From Tragulus kanchil (lineage: Eukaryota; Chordata; Mammalia; Artiodactyla; Tragulidae), in assembly GCA_022376925.1 (NCBI GenBank), contig JAIOJX010000004.1:5828001-5892000 (forward strand): a stretch of DNA of 64,000 nucleotides, in the 5' to 3' direction. Made by a program: the position numbers and the translations under genes. Below are positions 28,191 to 41,126 of this stretch, one piece after another; position 1 is the first letter of the stretch; each line of letters begins with the position of its first letter. Below the pieces are notes generated by a model, which ran no database searches, was not told the origin of the DNA, and saw only the letters and a list, made by a program, of their open reading frames with translations.

Positions 28191-28940
28191 GAGGAAGGAG
28201 ACTGGGAATTATTTGGGTTGAGGGGCACAGAGTGTGGTCGGCTATTCTGAAAGTTTGCCCCTAACCAGTATCTGCAGGATACCTCCTGGCCAGGAGTGGG
28301 GGGGGGGTGAGGGGTCCCAGCTTCCTAAAATCAGTGCAAGGAAGAGGATGGAAAGGTGTTGTAGGCAGTCTTGGCTTATGCCTGTGAGCAGCACTGTCCA
28401 CTGGCAGGCCAGTCATGTTGAAGTTGCTATGATTTTTCAGACTTTGTGCCTTTGCTCCTGCTATTTTTTCTTCTCTCTTTTTGAAAATTATGGGATATGT
28501 AACAAGAGATCCATCCTCTTAATAGATGTTTTAGTGTGCAGTCCAATATTGCTATCTACAGGCATACTGCTAGACAGCAGCTCTCTGGAACTTGTTCATC
28601 TTGAGTAACTGGATGTTCCTGGGGTGGGCATTGACTTTGAATCCCCTTTTCTCCTTTTGTTTTATTGAAGGGCCAGATGAGCCTGGGCGCCTCACTTTAA
28701 TGCTCCTCTCTAGGCTGCTTCCTTGGTTCCCCTGGTTATAACGAACCACAGGCTCCTGGAAGCTCCTGTGGTGTTTGGTTCTTTCTTGCTGAGTGTCAGT
28801 GGCAGAGCTGCTCTGCAAAGGCATTGGGTTGCCAGGCCCCACTGTCCTCCGCTCGGCCCTCCTCTTAGCGTCTGCCCCAGCAGGCGTGATCAGAGGAGGA
28901 GGCTGTTCTGAGGAGGCAGACATGAGCCCAGCAGGACTCA

Positions 28941-29195
<255 letters not shown>

Positions 29196-30051
29196 TCAGA
29201 GCCAGGCCCTGGGGTGTCGCGTGGTGGGAGGGTCCGGCAGGGCTCCTCAGAAAAAACCCTATTACATGCATGATGGTTCTTCCCTCCATTCCTTGAGGAA
29301 GGAGACTGGGAATTATTTGGGTTGAGGGGCACAGAGTGTGGTCGGCTATTCTGAAAGTTTGCCCCTAACCAGTATCTGCAGGATACCTCCTGGCCAGGAG
29401 TGGGGGGGGGGAGGGGGGTGAGGGGTCCCAGCTTCCTAAAATCAGTGCAAGGAAGAGGATGGAAAGGTGTTGTAGGCAGTCTTGGCTTATGCCTGTGAGC
29501 AGCACTGTCCACTGGCAGGCCAGTCATGTTGAAGTTGCTATGATTTTTCAGACTTTGTGCCTTTGCTCCTGCTATTTTTTCTTCTCTCTTTTTGAAAATT
29601 ATGGGATATGTAACAAGAGATCCATCCTCTTAATAGATGTTTTAGTGTGCAGTCCAATATTGCTATCTACAGGCATACTGCTAGACAGCAGCTCTCTGGA
29701 ACTTGTTCATCTTGAGTAACTGGATGTTCCTGGGGTGGGCATTGACTTTGAATCCCCTTTTCTCCTTTTGTTTTATTGAAGGGCCAGATGAGCCTGGGCG
29801 CCTCACTTTAATGCTCCTCTCTAGGCTGCTTCCTTGGTTCCCCTGGTTATAACGAACCACAGGCTCCTGGAAGCTCCTGTGGTGTTTGGTTCTTTCTTGC
29901 TGAGTGTCAGTGGCAGAGCTGCTCTGCAAAGGCATTGGGTTGCCAGGCCCCACTGTCCTCCGCTCGGCCCTCCTCTTAGCGTCTGCCCCAGCAGGCGTGA
30001 TCAGAGGAGGAGGCTGTTCTGAGGAGGCAGACATGAGCCCAGCAGGACTCA

Positions 30052-30276
<225 letters not shown>

Positions 30277-31398
30277 CTACAGCCAGGAGATAGGAGACAG
30301 GAGTAGACTCAGAGCCAGGCCCTGGGGTGTCGCGTGGTGGAGGGCCCAGGTGCTCCGGTCAGGGCTCCTCAGGGCCCCTTCTGGAGGGTGTTACCAGAGT
30401 GGGTCTGCATCTCGTGTGGGGGGTCAGATGTAACGTCTGTGTGTATGGCAAAAACCAGGGGAGTCACACCCCTGAAAATCTTTCAGATGCCCTATTAAAT
30501 ATATTCAACTCTGAACTGATATTATTTAAATGTTGTTCTTTTGAAAAATTGAAAAAGATGAAGTTCATACTAACTCTAACTTGTTTCCATCCTGTTAATG
30601 TTTTGTTGTAGTTGCTTCAGTTTTTAGTAGATAAGAGAAATAATACATCATAGATGAAGTTAAAGTCCACCAAGTTTTGAGAGTTGCTATTCTAGACAGA
30701 TTGAAGGAACGAAAGGAAAGATGAAGAGTTGATGCCTGAGCAGTCACACTGTCTTGCCCAGTTCCCAAGAAGTGAAAGGAGGGTTGGGTGGAGGAGTTTT
30801 GCCATGTTCTGCTGGTCTTAGGGCTCATACCACTCTGTTTTAATACCAGCCTTCTATTGCCTTCTACAACATGTGTCAATTTGTTTGTTTGGGGAAGATT
30901 AATAGATGACACATCTTACTGGATTCTAAGCCCCGTGTTAAGTTAAATGAATTGTGATGGGACTGAAGTATAGTTATTTCACTGGAAAAAAGATCACTCT
31001 CAAACCAAGCAGGGGCGTGTTGGATTAAGACAAATATATCAGATTTCTTTATTTCAGGACATCTCAGAGACCTTCATATACTAAGGAGCTGTTTGTATCT
31101 CCCAGAAGGAATAGACTATGCAATATTTTCCTGATTCGTTTTGGCAGCAAAACTCTTTGTGTATGATGCTCATCTTCTACAGAATGCAGGTTAGAAATTG
31201 CTGTCCTAGTCAAAACTGCCCCTTCCCCACCTTTTTGTTTTGTTTTGTTTAAGCTGGGGAAACTGAAATCCAGAGAATTGAGACTGGCCGTGTCATCTCT
31301 GAAAAGGCAGGGCAGAGCCCATTTTGGAGCCTGGGTGCCTTGATTCCTAGCTGAGCATCTGTGTATCGGATCCTAGATCCATTTAGTTTCCATTCACA

Positions 31399-31430
31399 TT
31401 GCCTCTCAGCCTTTTGGTTAAGATCAAGTG
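31399..31430 (+). pseudogene. Tailless U2 snRNA fragment with target-site duplications
   Basis: The 32-nt insert TTGCCTCTCAGCCTTTTGG plus TTAAGATCAAGTG matches the extreme 5' end of U2 snRNA (positions ~2-33) with about four mismatches. It is bracketed by perfect 15-nt repeats TAGTTTCCATTCACA at 31384-31398 and 31431-31445. There is no poly(A). This fits L1-mediated insertion of a truncated snRNA. It is too short to be functional. Confidence 0.85.
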
Positions 31431-32045
31431 TAGTTTCCATTCACAACCTGTGAAGCAATTCATGATATAGGTTGAGTAATGAAGTTAAGAAATATTTCCA
31501 TTAAAAAAAGTTTTGAATTTTGTTAGAGAGGCATTGTAAACTTGTGGCCCATGAATGTTCCACTGCAAGTAGAAACTGGAGTGTATATGTGTTTCTCTAT
31601 GAAGAAGGATCTTGCTCTCTCTGTTGGATTCCCAAGAAGGTCTGTGGTTCCCTAAAAGATTAATAACCTCAGTTCAAGTTTAAGTTTAGATGCTCACCTT
31701 CAAGTAATAACCTCTACTCGTAAGCATCTGCTATTGATTTTTCTCTGAAGGTGCAGGGTAGGGAGGTTGTGCTATGTGTTCTTTTGGGGGCTGCCTCTAA
31801 ATCCTTGTCACTCTTGGCCTGTCATCAGCAAGAATGGACTGAAACAGCCCTTCTTCCCGGCCTCACCTTCACCCCGCCACTTCCTCTCACAGGTCGTCCC
31901 TGCCACTTCCTCCCATGGCTCATTCTAATTCTGTTCGCCTATAGAAATATCAATAGCTTCATAAAATGTTCTAAGGTATTTTATAGGGTTGTTCTATAAT
32001 TTAATTGAGACCTCTCCCTCCACTCCCATAGAAAATGACATTTGG

Positions 32046-32364
32046 GGCTTCCCCTGGTGGTCCATTGGGTAAGGACACCGCCTTGCAGTGCAAGGGGTGC
32101 CGGTTCGAGCCCTGGCCTGGGAAGATCCCACATGCCGCGGAGCAGCTGGACTGATGTGTCCAATTACCGAGCTCTGGAGCTCATGCGCCCAGAGCTGGAG
32201 CTCTGCAACGATAGACGCCACCGCGATGGGAGGCCCACAGGAGCAAGGAACAAAGACGGATGAAAATAGAGAAATGAAAGCCAATAGAAGTGACCCGTCC
32301 GCTACCCCCCTCCCCAACCCGACCCCTGCCCAAAAGTAAATAAATAAATCTTTAAAAAAAAAAA
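32046..32364 (+). mobile_element. Unfamiliar tRNA-Glu SINE, long subfamily (copy 3, best preserved)
   Basis: This full-length 319-bp element sits between perfect 15-nt target-site duplications GAAAATGACATTTGG (32031-32045 and 32365-32379). Order: GGCTTCCCCTGGTGGTCC, CCTTGCAGTGCAAGG, B box GGTTCGAGCCC, GATCCCACATGCCGCGG, AGCAGCTGGACTGATG, TGTCCAATTACCGAGC, GCTCTGCAACGATAGACGCC, GATGGGAGGCCCACAGG, AACAAAGACGGATGAAAATA, CAATAGAAGTGACCCG, a C-rich tract, AAATAAATAAATC and an A run. The tRNA-like 5' part resembles CHR-type SINEs; the middle and 3' parts are not a family I can name. Confidence 0.9.
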
Positions 32365-32549
32365 GAAAATGACATTTGGTCTAATAATTTCATATCTTAT
32401 AAGTCCCGGGGTGGAGGGGAAACTTCAGGCCAGACTGGAAGTTGATTTTTTGTTTTTCCTACTGACAATAATGGATAGGTCCCTATCTGGTCCCATCTGA
32501 TCACGGATTAGAAATGGCCTCTCTTTGTCCTGTGGATTTTACATGAAGT

Positions 32550-32575
32550 GTGTGTGTGTGTGAGAGAGAGAGAGA
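32550..32575 (+). repeat. GT/GA microsatellite
   Basis: A run of GTGTGTGTGTGTG is followed by AGAGAGAGAGAG. It is a simple repeat with no other feature. Confidence 0.9.
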
Positions 32576-32744
32576 TGAGGCATTAGGCAAATCATATCAG
32601 AGTAAACAGACTATGAATGGTTGGACAGAGAAAGCCTTCAGTCCACAAACCCCAGCTGCCCTTTGGATGTTCTTGCAGTGACGTGTCAGGCTGGCTTATG
32701 TGACTGGGAGGAGGAAAAGAAAGTGGCATTTCTTAAAATGGCCT

Positions 32745-33016
32745 GGGCTTCCCAAGTGGCCCAGTGGGTAGAGAGTCTTCCTTGCAGTGCAAGGGATACT
32801 GGTTTGATCCCTGGCCTAGGAAGATCCCACGTGCTGTGGAGTGGCTGGACCAGTGTGTCCAATTATGAGCCAGCGCTCTGGAATGCATGCATCCAGAGCT
32901 GGTGCTCTGCAACAAGAGAGGCCACTGTAATGGAAGGCCCACACAGGCCAAAGAATAAAGACAGATGAAAATAAATAAAAATAAAAAACCAGTAAAAGAG
33001 GCCAAAAAAAAAAAAA
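32745..33016 (+). mobile_element. Unfamiliar tRNA-Glu SINE, short subfamily (copy 4)
   Basis: Starts GGGCTTCCCAAGTGGCCCAG, then CCTTGCAGTGCAAGG, GGTTTGATCCCTGGCC, GATCCCACGTGCTGTGG, GTGTCCAATTATGAGCC, GAGAGGCCACTGTAATGG, AAGAATAAAGACAGATGAAA, CAGTAAAAGAGGCC and an A run. It lacks the C-rich extension. No clear target-site duplication was found. Confidence 0.85.
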
Positions 33017-33215
33017 GTTCTGTTAGGCACTAGGCACTGTTGTAGATACTGTCACATATATTAAATCTCACAAAACCCCTGCAAGCTAGACATTCAGATT
33101 CTCACAGTGAGGCTAAGGAAACTGAAGTTTGGAAAGGTTGAGAAGCTTGTCCAAGGCTCAGGGCTACTAAATGGCAAAGCTGGAGTCTGAGCCCATATCA
33201 ACTCAGCCTCCTAGT
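33017..33215 (-). repeat. MIR SINE fragment
   Basis: The plus strand reads as reverse MIR: GGCACTGTTGTAGATACTG, GAGGCTAAGGAAACTGAAG, AGGTTGAGAAGCTTGTCC and AATGGCAAAGCTGGAGTCTG. It is old and diverged. Confidence 0.6.
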
Positions 33216-33527
33216 GAGGACTTGGCTGTCCCTGGCAGTGGATGGCCAGTTCTCTGCTGGGGATCCTCTCTCATCCTCACCGCTTGCTCAGCCTAAGACT
33301 TATTTCCTGTAGGAGCCTTAATGCCCACTGACTTCCCTGATTTCTTCCTTTTCTTACCTTCTAGTAAAAAAAAAAAAATCACCAGAACTGTTTAATTTAA
33401 TCCTTCCTCCCTGTGTGTCTTATCTGCTTAACCTGATGGGCAGCAATTTGAGAGGACAGGCCTGACCTAGTAGTTCTCTTGCACCATCCCACCTGCCACC
33501 CAGTCTGTGCACCAGAGAGCTATCCAG

Positions 33528-33605
33528 TACTTAGGAGGAGGAGAGAAAAAGGAGGAGGAGGAGAAGGCAGAGGAGAGGAAGGCGGGAGTGGAGGAGGAGA
33601 AACAT
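33528..33605 (+). repeat. Purine-rich GGA tract
   Basis: A near-pure A/G stretch with repeated GAGGAGGAG and GGAGGAGAA motifs. No gene is associated. Confidence 0.8.
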
Positions 33606-33767
33606 AGCCAGAAAGAGCTGAAGTGGGAAGTGTTTTCCCCATTTCATAGCGAAGAGACTAAGAGAAGGCATTTTCTAAAGTCACACATCAATCCAGAGAA
33701 GACCTGGAATTAGAATCCGAATTTGCTTCTCCAGGGCCCACTGTTAGAAAGGCTTAGGCGACGCTTC

Positions 33768-33884
33768 CCTGGCAGTCCAGTGGTTAAGACTCTGCACTGT
33801 CACTGCTGCGGCCTGGGTTCAATCTCTGGTTGGGAAACTAAGATTCGGCAAGCCAGGTGACACGGCCATCCAAAAAAAAAAAAA
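33768..33884 (+). mobile_element. CHR-2-type SINE (short tRNA-Glu element)
   Basis: CGCTTCCCTGGCAGTCCAG, TGGTTAAGACTCTGCACTG, GGGTTCAATCTCTGG and GGGAAACTAAGATTCGGC followed by a 12-A tail. The flanks GGCTTAGGCGA and GGCTAGGTGAT look like an imperfect target-site duplication. Confidence 0.75.
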
Positions 33885-33947
33885 GGCTAGGTGATCCCTT
33901 CCAAATCTAATAGACCATGATCATTAGTTTTATTTTTTTCCAGTGAC

Positions 33948-34220
33948 TTATGTTTATTTTTTAATTTTGGCCTCTTTTATGGTCCTTTATTCATTTTCAT
34001 CCATCTTTATTTTTTGGCCTGTGTGGGCCTCCCATTGCAGTGGCCTCTCTCACTGCAGAGCACCTGCTCAGGGTGCACACACTCCAGAGTGCCAGCTTGT
34101 AATTGAACACACTGGTCCAGCCACTCTGGGGCATGTGGGGTCTTCCTGGACCAAGGGTTGAACTGGTGTCCCTTGCCCTGCAAGGCAGACTCTTTACCAC
34201 TGAACCACCAGGAAAACCCC
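33948..34220 (-). mobile_element. Unfamiliar tRNA-Glu SINE, short subfamily (copy 5)
   Basis: On the minus strand it starts GGGGTTTTCCTGGTGGTTCA, then CCTTGCAGGGCAAGG, GTTCAACCCTTGG and GTGTTCAATTACAAGC, ending in AATAAAGATGGATGAAAATG with TAAAAGAGGCC before the tail. The target-site duplication TCCAGTGAC lies at 33939-33947 and 34221-34229. Confidence 0.82.
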
Positions 34221-34457
34221 TCCAGTGACATTTAACTGAGCGGCTAAATGCCACACACAGTTCTCGGCACTGGAGAATCTGCATTGAGAACAAGAAAGGC
34301 ATGTTTACTCTGCCCTAGAACCTGCAGCATGGTGCCTACACCACACAGAGATAGGACTCTTCTGGGGCTTAGAAGAGGTCGCTGGGAGGTACAGAAGTCA
34401 GGCTTCCCATCTAGATTTGGAGGTGATGTCAGGGAAGGCACCAGGAAGACATGATAT

Positions 34458-36638
34458 CCGAGGTGACACCGTGCATGGCAAAGCCAAAAAGGAAAGCACG
34501 TGGAGCCATTGGAACTGGAGACAAAGCAAATGCACGCACCTTGGAAACAAGAGCGAGTGGATGAGTCAGGGCGGGAGCGGGAGGAAGCACGCAGCAAGCG
34601 GTGTCTTTAGAGAATTCTAAGTAGGGAAGGACATTATTATACTGCATTTTATTAATGATATGTAAAAATGCTTTTGTTATTACAGATGTAATGCATGTTG
34701 ATTATTAAGAAAATAGAAACATACGTCACCTAAAAGAGGAAAAACAAAATAAAAACTGCAGGGTTTTGAGAGGTGAGGGTCAGGGAGGTGGAGACTGTGA
34801 CACCCGCGGGCAGCTGGCATCCTCCTCCCCATGGCCTGGCTCCTCCCCTCCATGATCATCGATTTTCTCATCCCTCTTCTCCTCCCTGGTGGGTGAACAG
34901 CAGAGGGAAATGCCACTCAGAAGGGATCAGTGTAATTGTTGCAATCGACTGAAAGCTAGATGTTGTTTTGCTTAGTGGATCTTGCATTCACGTCAGTCGG
35001 GATTCAACATGCTGGAGTCCACATTCAGGTTCAGGGGCTGGAAGACCAGCACTGGAGCTCTCCTCCTGAGAATCTCAGATCCTACCTCTCCGAGTTGGCT
35101 TCTCGTCCTCAGACGCTCAAGGTGGCCCATCTTCTAAGTCGAATGGGGAAGGGCTGCCGGGACTGAGGCTCAGCAGGCTCTAGTCACCCCTCTCCAGGCT
35201 TGCCTCTGAGATTCCCTGAGGGCTTGATTTCTGGAAACCGGGCAGCTTCCAAGCTTGTGAGGCCAAGCTAGAGCACTAACTCATTCATTTGTTTGTTCTC
35301 TCATTCAACAAGTGTTGATGGAAGTCTTCCTGTGTGCTACCCTTCCTTACCCCTGTTACATCTAATTCTAGACTCTGGTCTCTCTCAGGAAACACCCTTA
35401 AACTGTATTGTGGTGAAATGGGAAGTGTGCAGTGCTTTAGTGGGAAAGTGCTTAAACACCTGGTGAGAGTGTTGGTGGGAAGGGCACAGGGGGGGCATGA
35501 CATGTGTCCCCTGCACCCAGAACCGAGAGCGCGGGTAAACCAAGGGCAAGGACATGCAGTTATACCCTGCCGAGGTGACACGTGCATGGCAAAGCCAAAG
35601 GAAAGCACGTGGAGCCATTGGAACTGGAGACAAAGCAAATGCACGCACCTTGGAAACAAGAGCGAGTGGATGAGTCAGGGCGGGAGCGGGAGGAAGCACG
35701 CAGCAAGCGGTGTCTTTAGAGAATTCTAAGTAGGGAAGGACATTATTATACTGCATTTTATTAATGATATGTAAAAATGCTTTTGTTATTACAGATGTAA
35801 TGCATGTTGATTATTAAGAAAATAGAAACATACGTCACCTAAAAGAGGAAAAACAAAATAAAAACTGCAGGGTTTTGAGAGGTGAGGGTCAGGGAGGTGG
35901 AGACTGTGACACCCGCGGGCAGCTGGCATCCTCCTCCCCATGGCCTGGCTCCTCCCCTCCATGATCATCGATTTTCTCATCCCTCTTCTCCTCCCTGGTG
36001 GGTGAACAGCAGAGGGAAATGCCACTCAGAAGGGATCAGTGTAATTGTTGCAATCGACTGAAAGCTAGATGTTGTTTTGCTTAGTGGATCTTGCATTCAC
36101 GTCAGTCGGGATTCAACATGCTGGAGTCCACATTCAGGTTCAGGGGCTGGAAGACCAGCACTGGAGCTCTCCTCCTGAGAATCTCAGATCCTACCTCTCC
36201 GAGTTGGCTTCTCGTCCTCAGACGCTCAAGGTGGCCCATCTTCTAAGTCGAATGGGGAAGGGCTGCCGGGACTGAGGCTCAGCAGGCTCTAGTCACCCCT
36301 CTCCAGGCTTGCCTCTGAGATTCCCTGAGGGCTTGATTTCTGGAAACCGGGCAGCTTCCAAGCTTGTGAGGCCAAGCTAGAGCACTAACTCATTCATTTG
36401 TTTGTTCTCTCATTCAACAAGTGTTGATGGAAGTCTTCCTGTGTGCTACCCTTCCTTACCCCTGTTACATCTAATTCTAGACTCTGGTCTCTCTCAGGAA
36501 ACACCCTTAAACTGTATTGTGGTGAAATGGGAAGTGTGCAGTGCTTTAGTGGGAAAGTGCTTAAACACCTGGTGAGAGTGTTGGTGGGAAGGGCACAGGG
36601 GGGGCATGACATGTGTCCCCTGCACCCAGAACCGAGAG
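34458..36638 (+). repeat. Tandem duplication I (period ~1.11 kb)
   Basis: Segment 34458-35529 recurs at 35570-36638, offset 1112 falling to 1109 (GACACCGTGC versus GACACGTGC; CCAAAAAGG versus CCAAAGG). The spacer is 35530-35569. It contains a CATTCATTTGTTTGTTCTCT-type old repeat but no gene. Confidence 0.95.
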
Positions 36639-37299
36639 ACGTCACCCGAGAGGAGAATGAAGAGCCAGAGTCTTGCTGCTCTCAAGGGAATGCCTCTTCT
36701 CTATGTTAGGTTCAACTCTGAAGACACTTACAAAGCCCAGTGGGAAGATGGTGTGGAGGCTCAGGCCTTGGTTTCCACCCTCATGGAGGTCGGATTACCT
36801 AGCAAGCAGAGAAAAGTATGGACACAAATCTAACGTACAAAACTCAACGAGACAGAGTCAGAAGAGGTTCTGTTAGATATGGCTGCTATTAGACATTGCT
36901 TTCAAGTTGCCAAGATTACTTCCAGGAGAATCTGGAAGCGATTTTGTGGAGAAGGTAGCATTTGCAATGGCCCCTATCAGGCTGTCTCATCCGCCTGAAG
37001 TTAGCATCTCTAGATCTGGTATTGTTCTGAAATATGAATCATCTTTGATTTTGGATGGAAAGGAGGCCAGTGAGGTGTGAGGAGGAGGGACAGGGAGAGG
37101 AGTACAGACGTGGAGCAGGACAAGACGTGCGGGACCAGGGCTGCAGCGTTGGTGTGCGTGGGATTGCGATCTGTAGAGCTGAGGTGTCAGAGGACTCTCA
37201 TGTGGAAGGATGAGCACAGACAGAGGTGTGGAGGCGGGGCATGCCGACAGTTCACCTCAGCTCACCCACCAGCTGCGTAAGTAATAACTCGTCCCCCAT

Positions 37300-37500
37300 A
37301 ATGAGGACCCACCATGTACCAGGCATTGTGCCAAGTGTGCTACCAGTTGCGCCTCATTTTATCTTCAAAACACTACTAGAATGGTAGGTATTTTCCCCTT
37401 AATTTTCTAGACGAAGAAGGCTCAGGAAGTAATTTGTCCAAATTCACAGAGTGACTAGTGAGGCTGGAATTCCCATCTGGTTTGCCTGATTATATAGAGG
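37300..37500 (-). repeat. MIR-like fragment
   Basis: The plus strand has CCATGTACCAGGCATTGTGC, TTTATCTTCAAAACACTAC and CACAGAGTGACTAGTGAGGC, the reverse-MIR arrangement. The next ~270 nt (37540-37770) look like another old dispersed repeat that I cannot name. Confidence 0.5.
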
Positions 37501-38459
37501 ATGTGCTCTCAGCCACTCGGCTGTGATGAGGCTGTAGAATGGAACGAGCTGAGGCTGTGGGCATCCTGACCTGCCAAACCAGAGTGCCTGGATCTTATTC
37601 GGCAGCCAGTTGGCTCCCACTGAAATCTTCCACGGTGGAGCCGTGGCACATGACTTCAGTAGGATGAGTGTGGCAGCATGACTGTGAAGTGTTGACGTGA
37701 GAGAAAACAGACCTGAGAGGCCTGTTTGGAGGCCATTGTGGCAGTTCAGTGAAAGAGAGGGAGGAGCTAAACTAAGTGGAGAGGGAGGGTAAGGCGGAGG
37801 AGACAATCATTGCTCTCTGTCCTCTTCATCATCCTCTTCATCATGTATTGCAGGTAGACTTCTGTCACAACTCCTTCATTTTTCACACAGCCCAGAGAGG
37901 GAAAGACACTTCCTGGGCCACACAGCAATTCAGTGTGAGACTTTCATGCAGAGATCTTGACCCCTACCCCACTGCTTTTCCTAATCACTTGTACAACTTT
38001 GAGGACAAGAGAAGGAAAACTAAGGTAAATCTGCCATTGGTCAGGCTCTGTTCTCCTTGGAGAAACTCTGAGACTCAGCTCTGCCAGAGTTTGGGATAAG
38101 ATGCCTGAGAGCTGGACCCGTCTGCCGAGAGCTGGGGACCAGGGGTGTTCAGAGTGGAGGATCCAGGCTTGGTTCATGTGCTGCTGTTGCTTCTCAAGCT
38201 TTCTCAGACCTCTGAGATGCAATGTGGAACCAGAGTCATAGATGTTGCCCCAAATGTGAGGAGGGTCAGCCTCAGGCTCCTCATGGTCCTGCAAGAGGGG
38301 GGAGCTGACTCCCCAGCACGTGGAGAGTTGACTGAGCCCCGACCAAATGACAGGCACAGTGTCAAGTGCTTGAATGAACCCTTTCCCCATGTTCTCGCGG
38401 GGACACTTAAGCGTTTTATGGATATATTCAAGCATTAGCTTTGTCTAAAGTTAGTGACA

Positions 38460-38662
38460 GCCTTTTTTGGTGGCTCAGTGGTAAAGAATCTGCCTGCCAA
38501 TCAGGAGGTGTGAGTTCAATCCCTGGCTTGGGAAGATTCTGTGGAGAAGGGCATGGCAACCCACTCCAGTGTTCTTGCTGGAGAATCCCACGGCAGAGGA
38601 GCCTGGTGGGCTACCATCCCTGAGGTTGCAAAGAGTCAGACACGACTGAGTGACTAAACAAC
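38460..38662 (+). mobile_element. Bov-tA SINE
   Basis: The tRNA-Glu part (TGGCTCAGTGGTAAAGAATC, GAGTTCAATCCCTGGC) is followed by the Bov-A part (CATGGCAACCCACTCCAGTG, GAGAATCCCACGGCAGAGGA, AAAGAGTCAGACACGACTGA). It is ruminant-specific. Its last ~38 nt recur at 39769 because duplication J starts there. Confidence 0.9.
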
Positions 38663-40903
38663 AAATGAAGACACACCAAAAAAGTGCTGTTCCTGACATC
38701 ACACAGCTAGTAAGTGGCAAAGCTGGGATTTGAACCCAGAATGTTAATGCCAGAGCCCAAGCATTTAGTCACTAGATTATATCACCCAGAATCTCCCAGG
38801 TTTGTAAGTAACCAATTTGTGATATTTCAGTGGTGTCAGTGACTGCCTCTGGCTGCTGTTATGTACCTATAAGTTGTAGGGGCCCACAATTAACAGGAAG
38901 TATTAACAAAGGGCAAAGGTCTGTTGCTGCCACAGGTCCACCAGGCTAGCACTCCCACCTGGTTCCTGGTTTGCCCCTTGGATTTGCCCCTTTGTCTGCT
39001 CTACCCTCAGGTCCGGAACTGGCAGAATCCCTATACTCTGACCATGGCCTCCTGGGCTCCATGTGCCTGCTCCTCCTGCTCCTAAATCACGGCCCTGCCT
39101 GGTGCACTCTTGTTTGGATCACACATTTGCTTGGGTCACAAATGCAGGGCTGCATTTGTTGTGAAGAGCTGGAGGTAGTTCTGAACCAGTGGAGTGGAGC
39201 CTCTTTGTTTGTCTTTGGGGGATCACTAAAGCCCAGAAGGAGTTTAATAATTACATAAAAATGCTAATAGGAGCTACTTTTATTGGGTGTATAACATTTA
39301 CTCAAACTCTATATGCCTTGTATCTCTAAACCTTTTATCTAGCACACTGGATATTATTATACTCATTTTACAGGAGTGGAGACTGAAATTCAGAGAGGTT
39401 AAACAGAGGTCTTGCCTAGAGTCCCATAGGTAATAGGTGCTAGAGCAGGAATACAAATCTAGGACTGTCTGGCTCCCAACTTCACATTCTTTTGACGATT
39501 ACACACTGCCTCTCTATTTCTGTTCTTTTTTTTTTTTTTTTTTTTGAGATCCAAGTTCCTAGATAGGTGGGTGAGAGAAACATAGTAGCCATGGTATTCT
39601 TGGGCTTGCTGAGCCCCTGTGGCAGGTTGGCTCCTACTGATCCTCACAGCCAGTATCAGGTAGAGAACTTTCGATTGTAGTACAAGCTCGGGTAGATTCA
39701 TAACTGGTTGCCAAAGGATGCAAATAGAAGGGTGAATATTAACCTGAAAAGAGGAAAGTAGGGCAGTTGTTGCAAAGAGTCAGACACGACTGAGTGACTA
39801 AACAACAAATGAAGACACACCAAAAAAGTGCTGTTCCTGACATCACACAGCTAGTAAGTGGCAAAGCTGGGATTTGAACCCAGAATGTTAATGCCAGAGC
39901 CCAAGCATTTAGTCACTAGATTATATCACCCAGAATCTCCCAGGTTTGTAAGTAACCAATTTGTGATATTTCAGTGGTGTCAGTGACTGCCTCTGGCTGC
40001 TGTTATGTACCTATAAGTTGTAGGGGCCCACAATTAACAGGAAGTATTAACAAAGGGCAAAGGTCTGTTGCTGCCACAGGTCCACCAGGCTAGCACTCCC
40101 ACCTGGTTCCTGGTTTGCCCCTTGGATTTGCCCCTTTGTCTGCTCTACCCTCAGGTCCGGAACTGGCAGAATCCCTATACTCTGACCATGGCCTCCTGGG
40201 CTCCATGTGCCTGCTCCTCCTGCTCCTAAATCACGGCCCTGCCTGGTGCACTCTTGTTTGGATCACACATTTGCTTGGGTCACAAATGCAGGGCTGCATT
40301 TGTTGTGAAGAGCTGGAGGTAGTTCTGAACCAGTGGAGTGGAGCCTCTTTGTTTGTCTTTGGGGGATCACTAAAGCCCAGAAGGAGTTTAATAATTACAT
40401 AAAAATGCTAATAGGAGCTACTTTTATTGGGTGTATAACATTTACTCAAACTCTATATGCCTTGTATCTCTAAACCTTTTATCTAGCACACTGGATATTA
40501 TTATACTCATTTTACAGGAGTGGAGACTGAAATTCAGAGAGGTTAAACAGAGGTCTTGCCTAGAGTCCCATAGGTAATAGGTGCTAGAGCAGGAATACAA
40601 ATCTAGGACTGTCTGGCTCCCAACTTCACATTCTTTTGACGATTACACACTGCCTCTCTATTTCTGTTCTTTTTTTTTTTTTTTTTTTGAGATCCAAGTT
40701 CCTAGATAGGTGGGTGAGAGAAACATAGTAGCCATGGTATTCTTGGGCTTGCTGAGCCCCTGTGGCAGGTTGGCTCCTACTGATCCTCACAGCCAGTATC
40801 AGGTAGAGAACTTTCGATTGTAGTACAAGCTCGGGTAGATTCATAACTGGTTGCCAAAGGATGCAAATAGAAGGGTGAATATTAACCTGAAAAGAGGAAA
40901 GAG
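38625..40903 (+). repeat. Tandem duplication J (period 1.14 kb)
   Basis: Segment 38625-39758 recurs at 39769-40901, offset 1144 then 1143. The T run near 39528-39545 differs by a base or so between copies. It includes MIR/L2-like sequence (38690-38770 and 39290-39490). Confidence 0.95.
39290..39490 (-). repeat. MIR-like fragment (in duplication J)
   Basis: The plus strand has CTCATTTTACAGGAGTGGAG, ATTCAGAGAGGTTAAACAG and GTCCCATAGGTAATAGGTGC, the reverse-MIR pattern. Repeated at 40434-40634. Confidence 0.6.
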
Positions 40904-40916
40904 GATGATACGGGCA

Positions 40917-41126
40917 GTTGTTGGTTAGTCGCTACATTGTGTCTGACTCTTTGTGACCCTATGGACTGTAGCCTGCCAGGCGCCTCTCTCCATGGGGCTT
41001 CTCAGGAAAGAATACTGGAGTGAGTTGCCATTTTCTTCTCCAGGGGATCTTCCCAACCCAGGAATCAAACCCACGTCTTCTGCATTGACAGGTGGAATCT
41101 TCAGCACTGAGCCACCAGGGAAACCC
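40917..41126 (-). mobile_element. Bov-tA SINE
   Basis: The plus strand reads TTGGTTAGTCGCTACATTG, GACTCTTTGTGACCCTATGG, then GGAATCAAACCCACGTCTTC and TGAGCCACCAGGGAAACCC, the reverse of Bov-tA. Repeated at 41984-42193 by duplication K. Confidence 0.9.

Noticed and set aside
37944..38435. A 163-codon minus-strand frame
   Set aside because: There is no recognisable domain, no splice or promoter context, and it lies in intronic sequence. It looks like a chance frame.
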